Below, piece by piece: positions 35,629 through 46,570 of a stretch of DNA of 64,000 bases. Origin of the DNA: Aselliscus stoliczkanus (lineage: Eukaryota; Chordata; Mammalia; Chiroptera; Hipposideridae). Position numbers and translations under genes: made by a program. Under the pieces are notes generated by a model, which saw only the letters and a program-made list of their open reading frames with translations, did not search any database and had not been told where the DNA came from. Each line of letters opens with the position of its first letter. Within the stretch, counting starts at the first letter, position 1. The stretch covers positions 80,560,501-80,624,500 of the forward strand of contig CM066734.1 of the NCBI GenBank assembly GCA_033961575.1. The letters are read 5' to 3'.

Positions 35629-37991
35629 AAGGTGTACCTTGTTTTACTGTGCTTCGCTACATTGCACTTCACAGATATTGTGATTTTTTTACAAATTGAA
35701 GATTTGTGGCAACCATGCATAAATCAAGCCTATTGGCATTTGCCAACAGCATTTGCGTACTTTGTGTTTGTGTCTCATTTTGGTAATTCTCTCAATATTT
35801 CCAACTTTTTCATTATTATGACATTTATTATAGTCACCTGTAATCAGTAATCTTTAATGTAATCATCACCATTGTTTTGGGAACCATAAACTGTACCCAT
35901 ATAAGACAGCAAACTTAATCGATAAATGTGTGTGTTCTGATTGCTCCACCAACACACCTTTCCCCCATCTCATTCCCTCTCAGCCTCTCTATTCCCTGAG
36001 GTACAACAATGTCAAAATTAGACTAATTAATAACCCTATAACAGCCTCTAAGTGTTCAAGTTAAAGGAAGTGTCATAGGTCTCTCACTCTAACTCAAAAG
36101 CTAGAAATAATTCAGCTTAGTTAAAAAGGCATGTTGAAGGATGAGATATTCCAAAAGCTAGGCCTCTTGCGCCAAATAGTTAGCCAAGGTGTGGATGCAA
36201 AGAAATCCTTGAAGGAAATTGAGAGTGTTACTCCAGTAAACACATGAATGATAAGAAAGCAAAACAGCCTTATTGCTGATATGAAGAAAGTTTTAGTGGT
36301 CTGGATAGAAGATAAGCCAAAGCCTAACTCTTGCTCCAGAGCATGGCCCTACATCTCTTCAATTCTATGGAGGATGGGAGAGGTGAGGATGCTGCACAAC
36401 AAAAGTTTGAAGCTAGCAGAGGTTGGTTCGTGAGGTTTGAGGAAAGAAGCTATCTTCATAACATGAAAATACAATGTGAAGCTGCAAGAGTTGTATAGAA
36501 GGAAGAGCAAGTTATCCAGAAGCTCTAGCTAAGATAATTAATGAAGGTGGCTACACTAAACAACAGATTTTCAATGTAGACAAAATGGACTTATATTGGA
36601 AGAAAATGTCATTTAAGTCTTTCATATGTAAAAAGAAACCAATGCCTCGCTTCAAAACTTCAAAACACAGGATGATTGATCTTGTAGGGGCTAATGCAGC
36701 TGGTGATTTTAAGTTGAAGCCAATATTCATTTACCATTCTGAAAATCCTAGGGCCCTTAAGAATTATGCTGAATTTACTCTGTCTATGCTCTATAACTGC
36801 AACAAAGTCTAGATGACAGCACATCTGTTTACAACATGGTTTACTGAATACTTTAAGCCCACTGTTGAGACCTAATACTCAAGGAAAAAAAAAAAAGTTT
36901 CCTTTCAAAATATCACTGCTTATCAACAATGTACCTGGTCACCCAAGAGCTCTGATGGAGACTAATTTTTCACGTTTGCTAACACAACATCCATTCTGCA
37001 GCCCATGAATCAGGGAATAATTTTGACTTTATGTCTTATTATTTAAAAATATACATTTTATAAGATTATAGCTGCTGTAGATAGTGATTTCTCTGATGGT
37101 CTGACCAAGGTAAATTGAAAACTTTATGGAAAAGATTCACCATTCTAAATGCCATTAAGAACATCTGTGATTCATGGGAAGAGGTCAAAATATCAACATT
37201 AACAGGAGTTTGGAAGAAGCTGATTCCAATCCTCATGGATGACTTTGAGGAGGGGGGAGGGGGGTTTGAGCCTTCAGTGGAGGAAGGAACTGCAGATGTG
37301 GTGGAAATAGGAAGAGAAATAGGATTAGAAGTGGAGCATGAAGATGTGATCCAATTGCTGCATTCTCATGATAAAATTTTAATGAATGGGGAGTTGCTTC
37401 TTATAGATGAGCAAAAAGAAAGGGTTTTTATTTTGAGATGGAACCTACTCTTGGTGAAGATGCTGTGAAGATTGTTAAAATGACAACAAAGTATTTAGAA
37501 TATTGTATAAATTTAGTAGATAAAGTAGTGGCAGGGTTTCAGAGGATTGACTACAATTTTGAAAAAAGTTCTATTGTGGGTAAAATGCTATTCAATAGCG
37601 TAGCATGCTACAAAAAAGAAATCATTCTGAAAGGAAGAGTTAATTATTATCTGATTTTAAGAAATTGTCATATCCACTCACATTCAGTAACTACCACCCT
37701 GATCAGTCAGCAGTCATCCATGTTGAGGCAAAACCCACCACCGACAGAAGGATTATGATTCACTGAAGGTTCAAATGATGGTTAGCATTTTTTAACAATA
37801 CAATATTTTAGTTGAGTTAAGTACATTTGTTTAGACATAATGCTATTGCTCATTGAACAGACTACAGTATAGTGTAAATCTAACTTTTATAAGCACTGGG
37901 AAACAAAAAAATTCATGTGACTTGCTTCATTATGATATTTGTATATTGCAGTGGTCTGGAACTGATCCTGCAATATCTATGAGGTAGGTCT
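35629..37991 (+). mobile_element. Tigger1 DNA transposon, near full length
   Basis: A pogo-type Tc1/mariner-superfamily element. The left terminus 'aggtgtaccttgttttactg' and the right terminus 'ctatgaggtaggtct' are the diverged inverted ends. Characteristic 5' non-coding phrases follow ('ttgaagatttgtggcaacc', 'gcatttgcgtactttgtg', 'taagacagcaaacttaatcg'), and then the transposase region. At about 2.36 kb it is close to the remembered family length of about 2.4 kb. Primate Tigger1 copies are old; this copy is likewise clearly decayed. Confidence 0.92.
36041..37785 (+). pseudogene. Tigger1 transposase pseudogene
   Basis: A decayed pogo-type transposase: N-terminal helix-turn-helix/CENP-B-like DNA-binding domain, then a DDE catalytic domain. 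Such enzymes cut and paste the element at TA sites in the nucleus. The start codon position carries ACA instead of ATG (36041-36043). The frame is broken many times; surviving open stretches are about 36248-36433 (MIRKQNSLIADMKKVLVVWIEDK), 36585-36812 ([31 protein letters not shown]), 37115-37468 (FTILNAIKNICDSWEEVKIS) and 37438-37758. By comparison with remembered family sequence, the first catalytic Asp survives (NVD before 36585). The second reads Asn (LLINN-PGHPRA, codon 36925-36927), and the third reads Asn (QPMNQG, codon 37008-37010). A short deletion follows at about 36960-36980, and a G-rich insertion sits at 37247-37267. It cannot encode an active enzyme. Confidence 0.9.
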
Positions 37992-39489
37992 ATAAATAGA
38001 ATGAGAATCTAGTATTCTTTTTAAAAAGTTGATCAATGTAGCCAATAATTATCATCAAAATGGTCACACCAAGAAAGTCAGAGTCTATGGCTTTCTATGT
38101 TTTTTTTCAGGTGTGAATGATTCAGGATGAGTAATCACTGGCAAGAAATGAGAAAGCCCTCTGTGTTTCAAAATATTCTTGAGTAGCTCAGTAAACTGGA
38201 AGCAAAGGGCAGCAATACAGAGTGAACAGAGGTCAGGCAGCAGATTCATGCATATACATGCACCTCACGTTAGCACAGTATCTTATCACAAGATTTTTGG
38301 ACGTTTAAAGGCATAGTGCTGAACGTGTTCAACACCGCAATGGAAAAATTCTGTTGCACAGGACGTGTCCTTAGAGACAGACACACTTACTGCATGATTT
38401 CTAGGTCAACAACAAATGCTTTGAAAGAAGATGCTTTCTGAATCCGTCTTTTCATTTGCTATGATTGTTGTTGGTTTGCATTTCTATGAGACATTATGTT
38501 TATTAAATTTTTTATAATGAAAATGACTTTTATAAGAGCAAACTACTTGTGTCTGACAGAAGCATTAATTTTCTTTGGAAGACCCTGAATTCAGAAATAA
38601 TTTTGTTAATCAACACCGTTCAAAAGGTAAAAGCACATACAGATTTATAACGTATTAAATAAAACTAAAAATGTATTAGATAAAAGTCACTCTATTTGAT
38701 TATCCTTCACATTTTTTTAAGACACATTGTGGCAAAATTGGGGGAAACTCACTTTTGAGGCCCAATGGAAATAGAAAAGCCAATAGGGCCAATGGAGATA
38801 AAGAAAAGGCCAGAGAGAACAGGTTTTAAGAGATGAATAAATTCTAGAGTGTCCTCCCTCAGAGTTATAACAATCAGTGAGTCCTAAGTTTCAAAGGAAA
38901 ATAGCAAATTGGGATTAATTAAACTAGCCTTAGTAGCAAGAGGGTGCAAAGTCATTATTAGTGCAATAGCACAGCATACAATAACAAGCAATAGTCAAAG
39001 TTAAACACAGAATTATTAAATTTTATTTTCAGGATAGGAAATAATACTCTATTTTTACTGGGAAGCTGGACTAAATGAGTCAAAGTGTAAGCATTTGTTT
39101 GGAAGAGGGTATTAAAGGATATTTTAGACCATATGTTTTATATTGGAGAGACTAGTGATTTAGTGAGAGCCACAGTTGGTTGAGGTTTTTGGAGGGAAGT
39201 AAAGTCACTCTCCACACATACACCTCAGAGTCAATCACCTCTGTAATGCCAATCAAATAATCTAAGATTGAAGTCCCAATTTCAGTTCCAGCAGAGAATT
39301 GTGTTAGCGTGAAAGGAAAAACTTAGTGAGCATAGTGAAGTCTAGAAGAAGCCTAAAGCATGTATACAGACTACCACGGCTTGCCTCAGGCATCGTGGAT
39401 CCCTCAGGAGCAGAAAAGTTTCAGACTGCACCTATTTGGAGAATGGAGACTTATAATGTACAGTAGGCTTAGTTCCTGTATTGGTCCAA
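37992..39489. other. Unique sequence, no gene recognised
   Basis: No domain-bearing frame. I see no repeat that I can name with confidence. Confidence 0.4.
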
Positions 39490-39823
39490 AATGAGTACCT
39501 AGATGAAAGGATGACCAGGGCTGTATGAAAAACGTGTTCAATAAACACTAAGTATAACTACCCATACCATCTGAGAAATAAGGCTAAAACACAATATAGG
39601 TAAATCTAAATAAAAAGATAAAAATAATAAGCAGAAATCAATATAGCAAGTCCTCAAGTGGTATCATTTCATTCAACATCTGCTCATATAATGTTGATGA
39701 GATGCAGTAGGAACTTAGCTCGTTTAGATCAATTAGCCTATAGCAAAAATGGTTTTGTAATATGTTGTTTCAGCACAGTTCCAAGAACCTATCAATGACA
39801 TTAAGTGAGGACTTACTGTATAT
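39490..39823 (-). mobile_element. Possible non-autonomous Tc1/mariner-type DNA transposon
   Basis: Read on the minus strand it begins 'cagtaagtcctcacttaatg' and continues 'gataggttcttggaact' and 'taggctaattgatctaaa'. This resembles a remembered human Tigger-type non-autonomous element that begins cagtaagtcctcactta. A flanking TA fits the target site. The opposite end is not identified. Confidence 0.45.
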
Positions 39824-40479
39824 TTATTATATTTTCCTTCTGTTTACTGAGCAAACAGAAATACTGTCAATTTTAAAATATTTTGTTTCTTTTATTTAAA
39901 AAAAATGATGAGACATTAAAATCTTGTCTCAGGGATGCACCTATTATACAGATGAGATTTATTATATACTCTTCTACACCTACTTAGTGCCCTTCAGTGG
40001 TTCTCCATATCTTTTGGTGATGTTGCAGGCATATAACAAGCCTCCAATGCTACATTCCAGCTCCTTAAACATTTTTCTTTTAGGCTCTACCTCCTACCCT
40101 ATACCCTAAATCCAATTTGCTCTGTTCTTGTGAATCTTTTTTTTTTTCTTTTGCAGCTTTATTTCCATTCTTTCTCCTATGTGACTTCACTTAGATTATT
40201 TGCTTGGCTTTGATTTGTATGACCTTGTCTTTGAGTTTTTCTTGCTGATGTGCAAACCAAAGGCTTCTGAAATCTTGCCCAAATACCAGACCCAGTGTCT
40301 TCAGTCCCTCATTCCCATCCAGACCATTGGCCTCCAGTCACCTGTTATCTAGGAGGGCAGTTTAAACACAAAAACCACCATAGTAGGAAGATACTTATTA
40401 CTGAAGATATACATGAGTCTACTTTTCTTCAAACACTCTAAAATCAATTGTGGAAATGAAAATACAAAATTTTTTAGGT

Positions 40480-40620
40480 CACTATACTAGATAGAAAGCT
40501 TTTTGAATGCAGGAACTTTTGTTTTTTCACCAACACCTAATACAAAGCCCAGCACATAGGTACACACAGAGAGTGTAGTGAGTACTTAACTCACTGACTG
40601 ACTTACCGGTTAACATAATG
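40480..40620 (+). repeat. L2 3' end
   Basis: 'agaaagctttttgaatgcaggaactttt', 'aatacaaagcccagcacatagg' and a final 'aatgaatgagtgg' follow the L2 3' terminus in sense order. Confidence 0.65.
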
Positions 40621-40937
40621 AATGAGTGGAACCAAATGCCTCTGGGATATCTTAAACAATATATATTAAACATCAAGTTCAGAGTGAGTAGAGGTTGTAG
40701 AAGTCTGGTGAAAGCAATATATATGCCATTAAACTTCTCTAGAGAGGATTTGTGAAACCCAGCACTAATTATTGAAGTCCTGACTACATTTCATCATGAT
40801 TCTCTCCCACACAGATATTCCTTTTGGCAGTTAACCTCCATAAGTATCTCAAGAATAACTGAAAACAGATATTAATCTATAACCTCTGGTATCACCTAAA
40901 TTTTAACTTTGTATTTCTCACAGAAGTTTCCATTTTA

Positions 40938-41067
40938 TTTTTTAATTTTTATTTATTTATTTATTTATTTTTGAGGGCAGTGTCACTGGCCATCATATGT
41001 GGAACCCGAACCAGGGCCGCTGGCTTCCCAAACCAGCGCTTAAACACCGCGCCACTCCGCCGGCCCC
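40938..41067 (-). repeat. tRNA-derived SINE, family A (reverse), fresh insertion
   Basis: A full-length copy. On the minus strand it has a GGGGCCGGCGG start, 'gtggcgcggtgtttaagcgc', an intact anticodon-like stem, a 'ggttcgggttcc' B box, 'gccagtgacactgccctc' and an A-rich tail with (AAAT)n. The exact 16-bp duplication agaagtttccatttta (40922-40937 and 41068-41083) flanks it. Confidence 0.93.
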
Positions 41068-41083
41068 AGAAGTTTCCATTTTA

Positions 41084-43279
41084 AACCATAGCACTTTGAC
41101 AACTGATTTCTAGTAGTTGATAATGCTAAGTTTTCAAATCTGTTCTCCTCCCTGGAATTCTAACTCTGGCACAAGCAACCTGAATTTATCACAGACATCA
41201 TCATTCATTACAAGCCTTCACCTAACAATCCATTGCTTTTTATTGTCCTTTCTTTTTACTTATTTATTGTGACGGCCTACTTAGCTCTGAGTTTGCCTTG
41301 CACTCCTATTTGCCTTTCAGCCAAGTGGCTAGTGCCGACTGGAGAGTTATCATCATCCATCACTCTCAGCAGATTGCACATTACTCATTACATTTCAAAT
41401 GGATGGTGTACTTCAGTTTTTACATCCCCAATGTCTATGGTCTCTCTCCCAATAATTCTACTTTAATATTTAAGGAGCACCCAAAAGGTTCACAAATACA
41501 CAGGCTGCAGCAGGAAAACAAATTCTGTCTAACTTTGTGTCTCTTCTCCTTTTGATGGAGAAGTACAGGGATGGGATGGACATTCTTTGTCCTTCACTAG
41601 TGTATCACCAACCCTACACTGACATGAATCTCCGTAGTGTGGAAATTTGTGGTTCTTATAAAGAGGAAAAGTTTTAAATCTTTCAGGTGAAAGTACTTTC
41701 AGAGTTCTATTAATTACTTTGTTCATTTATATACATTTACTTCAAATAGCTGAAGTGCAACTTCATTATTCTCACAATGTGATCATATTTTGTATCTAGA
41801 ACAAAGTTCAGATTACTAAATAAGCACTAGTTATTTTAAAAATATGGTGCTTTCTATTTTTATATTTGCAACAAACACCTGAATCTATGTTCACTGTTGC
41901 AGTCCGGGTCAATATAGAAAAATTCAAAGAGGGGAAAGTAGTATCTTCGTATTTGGTAACCTAGAGTAATTTTAAAGAAAAGTGTATTGAGTGCAAGAGA
42001 GTACACATTGAATATCGGGAGGACTCATTTTAAGTGACAAAGATTACCATGCTTCCTAATAGTTTCATATGACTAAATATTAGAGCCCAACAAAAAATGA
42101 TTTTCAAATACATTTTTAGATGCCACTTTTTAGAATTCTTTGTATATATCCTCAATAAATAAAGCAACTCTATAATTTATGATACAAACACTTTATAAGT
42201 GGAAAGAGCACCACAAATAGTAAAAAGTGCATTTTTCTAAATATTTATTTACTTGATTGATTATGTTGGTAAACTATAAAATACAATAGTTCTATTAAAA
42301 ACCTAATTCCAACACTAAAATTTATTTTCAAGATAGTAAGTTCATGTACATTAAGTAACATTTTTAATCTTCCTATAATTTATCAGGCATTAAAAATAAT
42401 TTAGACCAAAGTGTAATTACATATTCACATACTTTAATCATCTCTTAGTCATAATTGTCTCTAATATTATCAGTTTTCAAAAAAGTTTCTGAAAAATATA
42501 GTGTATTTTTGTTGTTGGTGTTAAGTGGTTTTTATGGTGTTTTTCCCAAAATGTCTATAATCTTCTTCGAAGTTGCATTTAATGGATAACCAAAAATATA
42601 CATATTCAATTGCACTTCTCTGTAGATCATAACATTTTCTAAGAGCTAATGTAGTAGATAAGCTCAGAAAAAAAGACACAACTATGCTAAATGGAGGATG
42701 TTTTCAAAGTCTAATTTATTTCAAATAAAAATATTTAACTATTTCATCTTAGATATTTATGCAAGTATTTTAGTCTATCTCCATTAAGAGCATATTTCTT
42801 TGATAAATAATTTCCTAATAAAAGTATCCAAAGTTATCTTTATTTATAATATATTTATTGCTACATCAAATTTAGATGCTGCCAGATTATAGATCTTCTT
42901 AATTTATTACATTTTGGTTTAGTAAAAACTATTTAACTGTGCCTCTGCAAAAGTATATTATTATATTATTTAGTAAAAAAACTCTTTCTGTTTAGATTGT
43001 AAGATATCTTTTTAATTAATTTCACATATATTTATTCTAAATTATATAGTAACTGTTAATTCACTGACTCTATTAGCAGATAAAATAGCTTCACAAAGGT
43101 TTCAAAAGATACCACTGTTACATCAGTTTATCAGAGCCTTGAAATAGAAACTTAGCTATTTTCAATAATGGTTTGATTTTTTTTTTTTTTCTCCCATCCA
43201 ATTCATGAACTCAAAGAAAAGCTCTGGAATTTTGCCCCTGCTCCTCTTATATCATCAAAGAGATGGAAGTGGAGAGCTA
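41084..43279. other. Unique AT-rich DNA
   Basis: No gene is supported. Overlapping frames at 41233-41555 lack any domain or exon signal. The 41,800-43,100 part is very AT-rich. Confidence 0.4.
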
Positions 43280-43975
43280 AGAAACACTTGTGATGTTCAC
43301 AGCCCAGGAATACAAGGCTGTGGTCACACAGCAGCCTAGCCATCTGCCCCCATGCACCTTCCCATAACAACAGATCCTCATAGAGGCATTACTTCAACAT
43401 CATGCCTACTCTCTCTTTCTGTTTGGCCCCAGAAGATGACTGGTTAGTCAATGACAGATAAGACCCTTCATGAGAAGGGCAACCCAAGCCAGACACAGTC
43501 ACAGGGGTGCCATAGGAGAAATCACAGAGCTGAGAAAAATGGGCAAAGACCCCCTGTTTAGGTGCTGACAGCTTGCCTGTAAAATGGCCTAAAACGGTGA
43601 TAATATCTGTCCTCCATGCATTCTTTTCAGTGAGTCTCAGCATGAGAAGTTTCTGTCCCTTAGGAGGTGCACATGTACATATCATGGAACTTTCGGTGAA
43701 GGCAGCCTGCAGGCCATGGGGTGATTTGACTCTGAGCTAACTTCTCTGGTTTGATGAATGTGACTTACAGACTATGGAGAACACAATGCTATTTCCTTGT
43801 GTGTATCCTAATAAAAGCCTTGCAGTGACTCTGTTCCAGGCTCTTAGTCCAAGAGGCTTTGAATCCCCTGGCTAGCACTGCTTTCTTTCTTTTACTTGTC
43901 TCTCTCTTAATTTTTCTGTTTCTCAACCTTTCGCCATCCCTTCTGAACTCCTATGGCCCTGTTGTGCAGGAAGTG
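43280..43975 (+). mobile_element. LTR of an endogenous retrovirus, copy 1 of a pair
   Basis: About 700 bases align with 57812-58490 in order. Shared phrases include 'cagcagcct.gccatctgcccccatgca', 'acaacagatcctca', 'cccaagccagacacagtc', 'ggcagcctgcaggccatggggtgatttgact', 'cttccttgtgtgtatcc.aataaaagcc' and 'cccctggctagca'. The aataaa at 43810-43815, followed by a T-rich stretch, fits an LTR R/U5 region in plus orientation. No gag/pol sequence adjoins it. The ends are not fixed, and I found no target duplication. Confidence 0.7.
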
Positions 43976-44329
43976 ACACAAGCCCACTAAAAGATTGGTA
44001 TTTAATCACAAGAATACAGAATACTGTAGTTTCTCCATACTTTACTATCACACCAGTAAGACTCCAGTATAATAACAGTAGATTGAAGTTCAAAGAAATG
44101 CAAGACACACATGATCCTTCAGGAGGAGTATTTAAGGAACTATTTTTTAAAATGAATCAATTATTAAAAAATAAAAAAATAAAGCATTGAGCCCAAGTGG
44201 TTTGACAGGTAAATTCTACCAAAATTTTAAGAAGAAATGATACCAATTCTCCATAGTCCTTTCTAGGAATGGAAGCAGAGAAAACATTTCCTAACTCTTT
44301 TATGAGGCTAGCATTACCCTAATACCAAA

Positions 44330-44332
<3 letters not shown>

Positions 44333-44386
<54 letters not shown>
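44333..44386. repeat. (AT)n microsatellite
   Basis: About 27 uninterrupted AT units inside the L1M reverse-transcriptase region. Confidence 0.97.
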
Positions 44387-44388
<2 letters not shown>

Positions 44389-45319
44389 CAGGGAAGGAAA
44401 CAATAGAAAAATAACTTTCAGGAACATATATGCAAAAATTTCAAAAAATATTAGCAAAGCAAATCCAACAATATGTAAAATGAGTTATACACCATGACCA
44501 GGTACTAAGCGGGATTTATTCCAGGTATGCAAGTTTGGGTCAACATTCAAAAGCCAGTCAATGTAAATAATACAACTTTGCCAACAGAGTAAAGAATTAA
44601 AAAAAAAAAATCTCATCTATTGATATAGAGCATTTAACAAAACCCAATACCCACATATAGTAAAAATGCATCGAAGTACAAATTAAAGGGTAGTTTTTCA
44701 ACTTACTAAAGAACATCTGCAAAACATCTACAGCTAATGTCACACTTAATACTGAGAGACTCATGTTTTTTTCTCGAAGACTGAGAACAAGGCAAGAGCC
44801 TCTCTCCCACCACTAATGTTCAACATTGTATCAGAAGTCCTTTGTAACTGCAACAAGACAAAGAAAAAAAATAAATGCTATACAAATTGGAAATAAAAAA
44901 AATAATGTCTGTATTTGTAGGTGACACAACTATCTATGTAAAAAACCCTTAAAAATCTACAAAAGAGTTCATTGAACTAATAAGGTAGTATAACATGGTG
45001 GCAAGATACAAAACTAATATTTAAAAAAATCAGTTACTTTACCATATATCATCAATAAATAACTGAATTTGAAATAAAAATTAACATATATAAAAGCACA
45101 AAAAAATTAAGTAATTACTGTAAATCTAACAAAATAGCTATAGGATCTTTATGCAGAAAAATCACAAAACACTCATGAAAGAAATCAAGGATATAGATAA
45201 AAAGGGAGATATTCTGTGTTCATGGATTGGAAGGCTTGATATTGTTAAGATGTCAGTTCTTCCAACTTCATCTATAGATTTGATCAAAGCTATATATACT
45301 CTTACATGCAGATGAAGAT

Positions 45320-45365
45320 AAATACATATATATGCACATATATACATACATACATACATATATAA
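45320..45365. repeat. (CATA)n / (TA)n simple repeat
   Basis: Imperfect TATACATACATACATACATATA run at the junction inside the L1M copy. Confidence 0.85.
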
Positions 45366-46570
45366 TTTTAATACATAACACATAAATACTTATAGATAGG
45401 TATATGTAAAAAATTAGTGTATAAACATATTTCCTCGCTCTGTCCTATAAGAAGGTCTACAAACAATGATGCTTCAGAAGCAATGAACACACCTAGCAAC
45501 TAGATTCAGGTTTTTTTTACCATTGTCCAACATAAGGAATCAGAGTTTTATGAAGAAATATCTGATGCCAAACTGGGCTAGGAGATACATCAAATGAGCC
45601 TACAGTGTTTTGTGGTGCCAGGAAGTGAGGAAGCCCTCAAAATAAACACAATGACGGGGGCATGCCATAGGAAAAATGGAGCTCCCATGGCCAAAGGAAG
45701 AACAATTTGAGCCACTAAGAAAATAAAGTCCTGTTGAATTATAACTCAACATATAAGTTGAATATTCATAAGCCCATACTTACATATAAATTATTGAATA
45801 CATAAATAAATAGGGGAGAACAGACAAATCTCTCGTGCAGAAGAATCACCAAAAATTGATATACTCTGTCCTCAAGGTGGTGAAACATAACTTTTCACCC
45901 TTTAAGTGTGTCATATGCATAGTAACTTCCTTCCAAAGAGAAGAGTACAGAAACGGAGAAAGAAAACTACAGTGTATAAACCTGACTTAAGCTATCTCCT
46001 GATCATGACTAACACTAACAGAGAGAAGTAATGCTGATTGTATGTACTCTATATGATGTTATGAAAATGGCACTTTATATTTTTCATTTCACAAACCTAA
46101 TCTAATCATAAGAAAAAAAACAAAACAAAAACAAAAAAACATCAGATAAATCCCAATTAATGAACATTCTACAGTAGATCAGTACTCCTGAAAAAACGTC
46201 AAGACCATCAAAACAAAAAGAATCAGTGAAACTACCACAGCAAAAGCAAAAGACTAAGGAGACATGATTACTAAATGTATTCTGATATCCTAGGACCCTG
46301 TAATACAAAAAACAAAAACAAAAACAAAACATTATTTAAAAACTAAGAAAATCTGAAAGTACGGATTTTAGTTAAAAATAATGTGTCAATATTACTTCAT
46401 TAATTGTGCATCTTATCCTAATATAAGATACTAATAATAGAGGAAACTGAGTTCAGAGTATCTAGAAACTTTCTGCAGTACCTTTACAACTTTTCTGCAA
46501 ACCTAAATCCACCCTAAAATACATGTTTGTTTTAAAAAGTAAAGTCAAACAAAACCAAAACAGTATAGTG

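Larger units (their letters stand above)
44140..46570 (+). mobile_element. Old LINE-1 (L1M), internally deleted
   Basis: The left part (about 44140-45300) is a diverged ORF2 reverse-transcriptase region: 'tgacaggtaaattctaccaaa', 'attctccatagtcctttc', 'taccctaataccaaaa', 'accatgaccaggtactaagcgggatttattccagg', 'ttgatatagagcatttaac', and 'gttcttccaacttcatctatag'. From about 45430 to 46570 it matches an L1M 3' UTR: 'ctcaaggtggtgaaacataa', 'ccttccaaagagaagagtac', 'tatgatgttatgaaaatggcac', 'acatgattactaaatgtattctgatatcc', and an A-rich end near 46540. The late ORF2 is missing. An (AT)n run expanded inside the RT region. No frame is usable. Confidence 0.8.
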
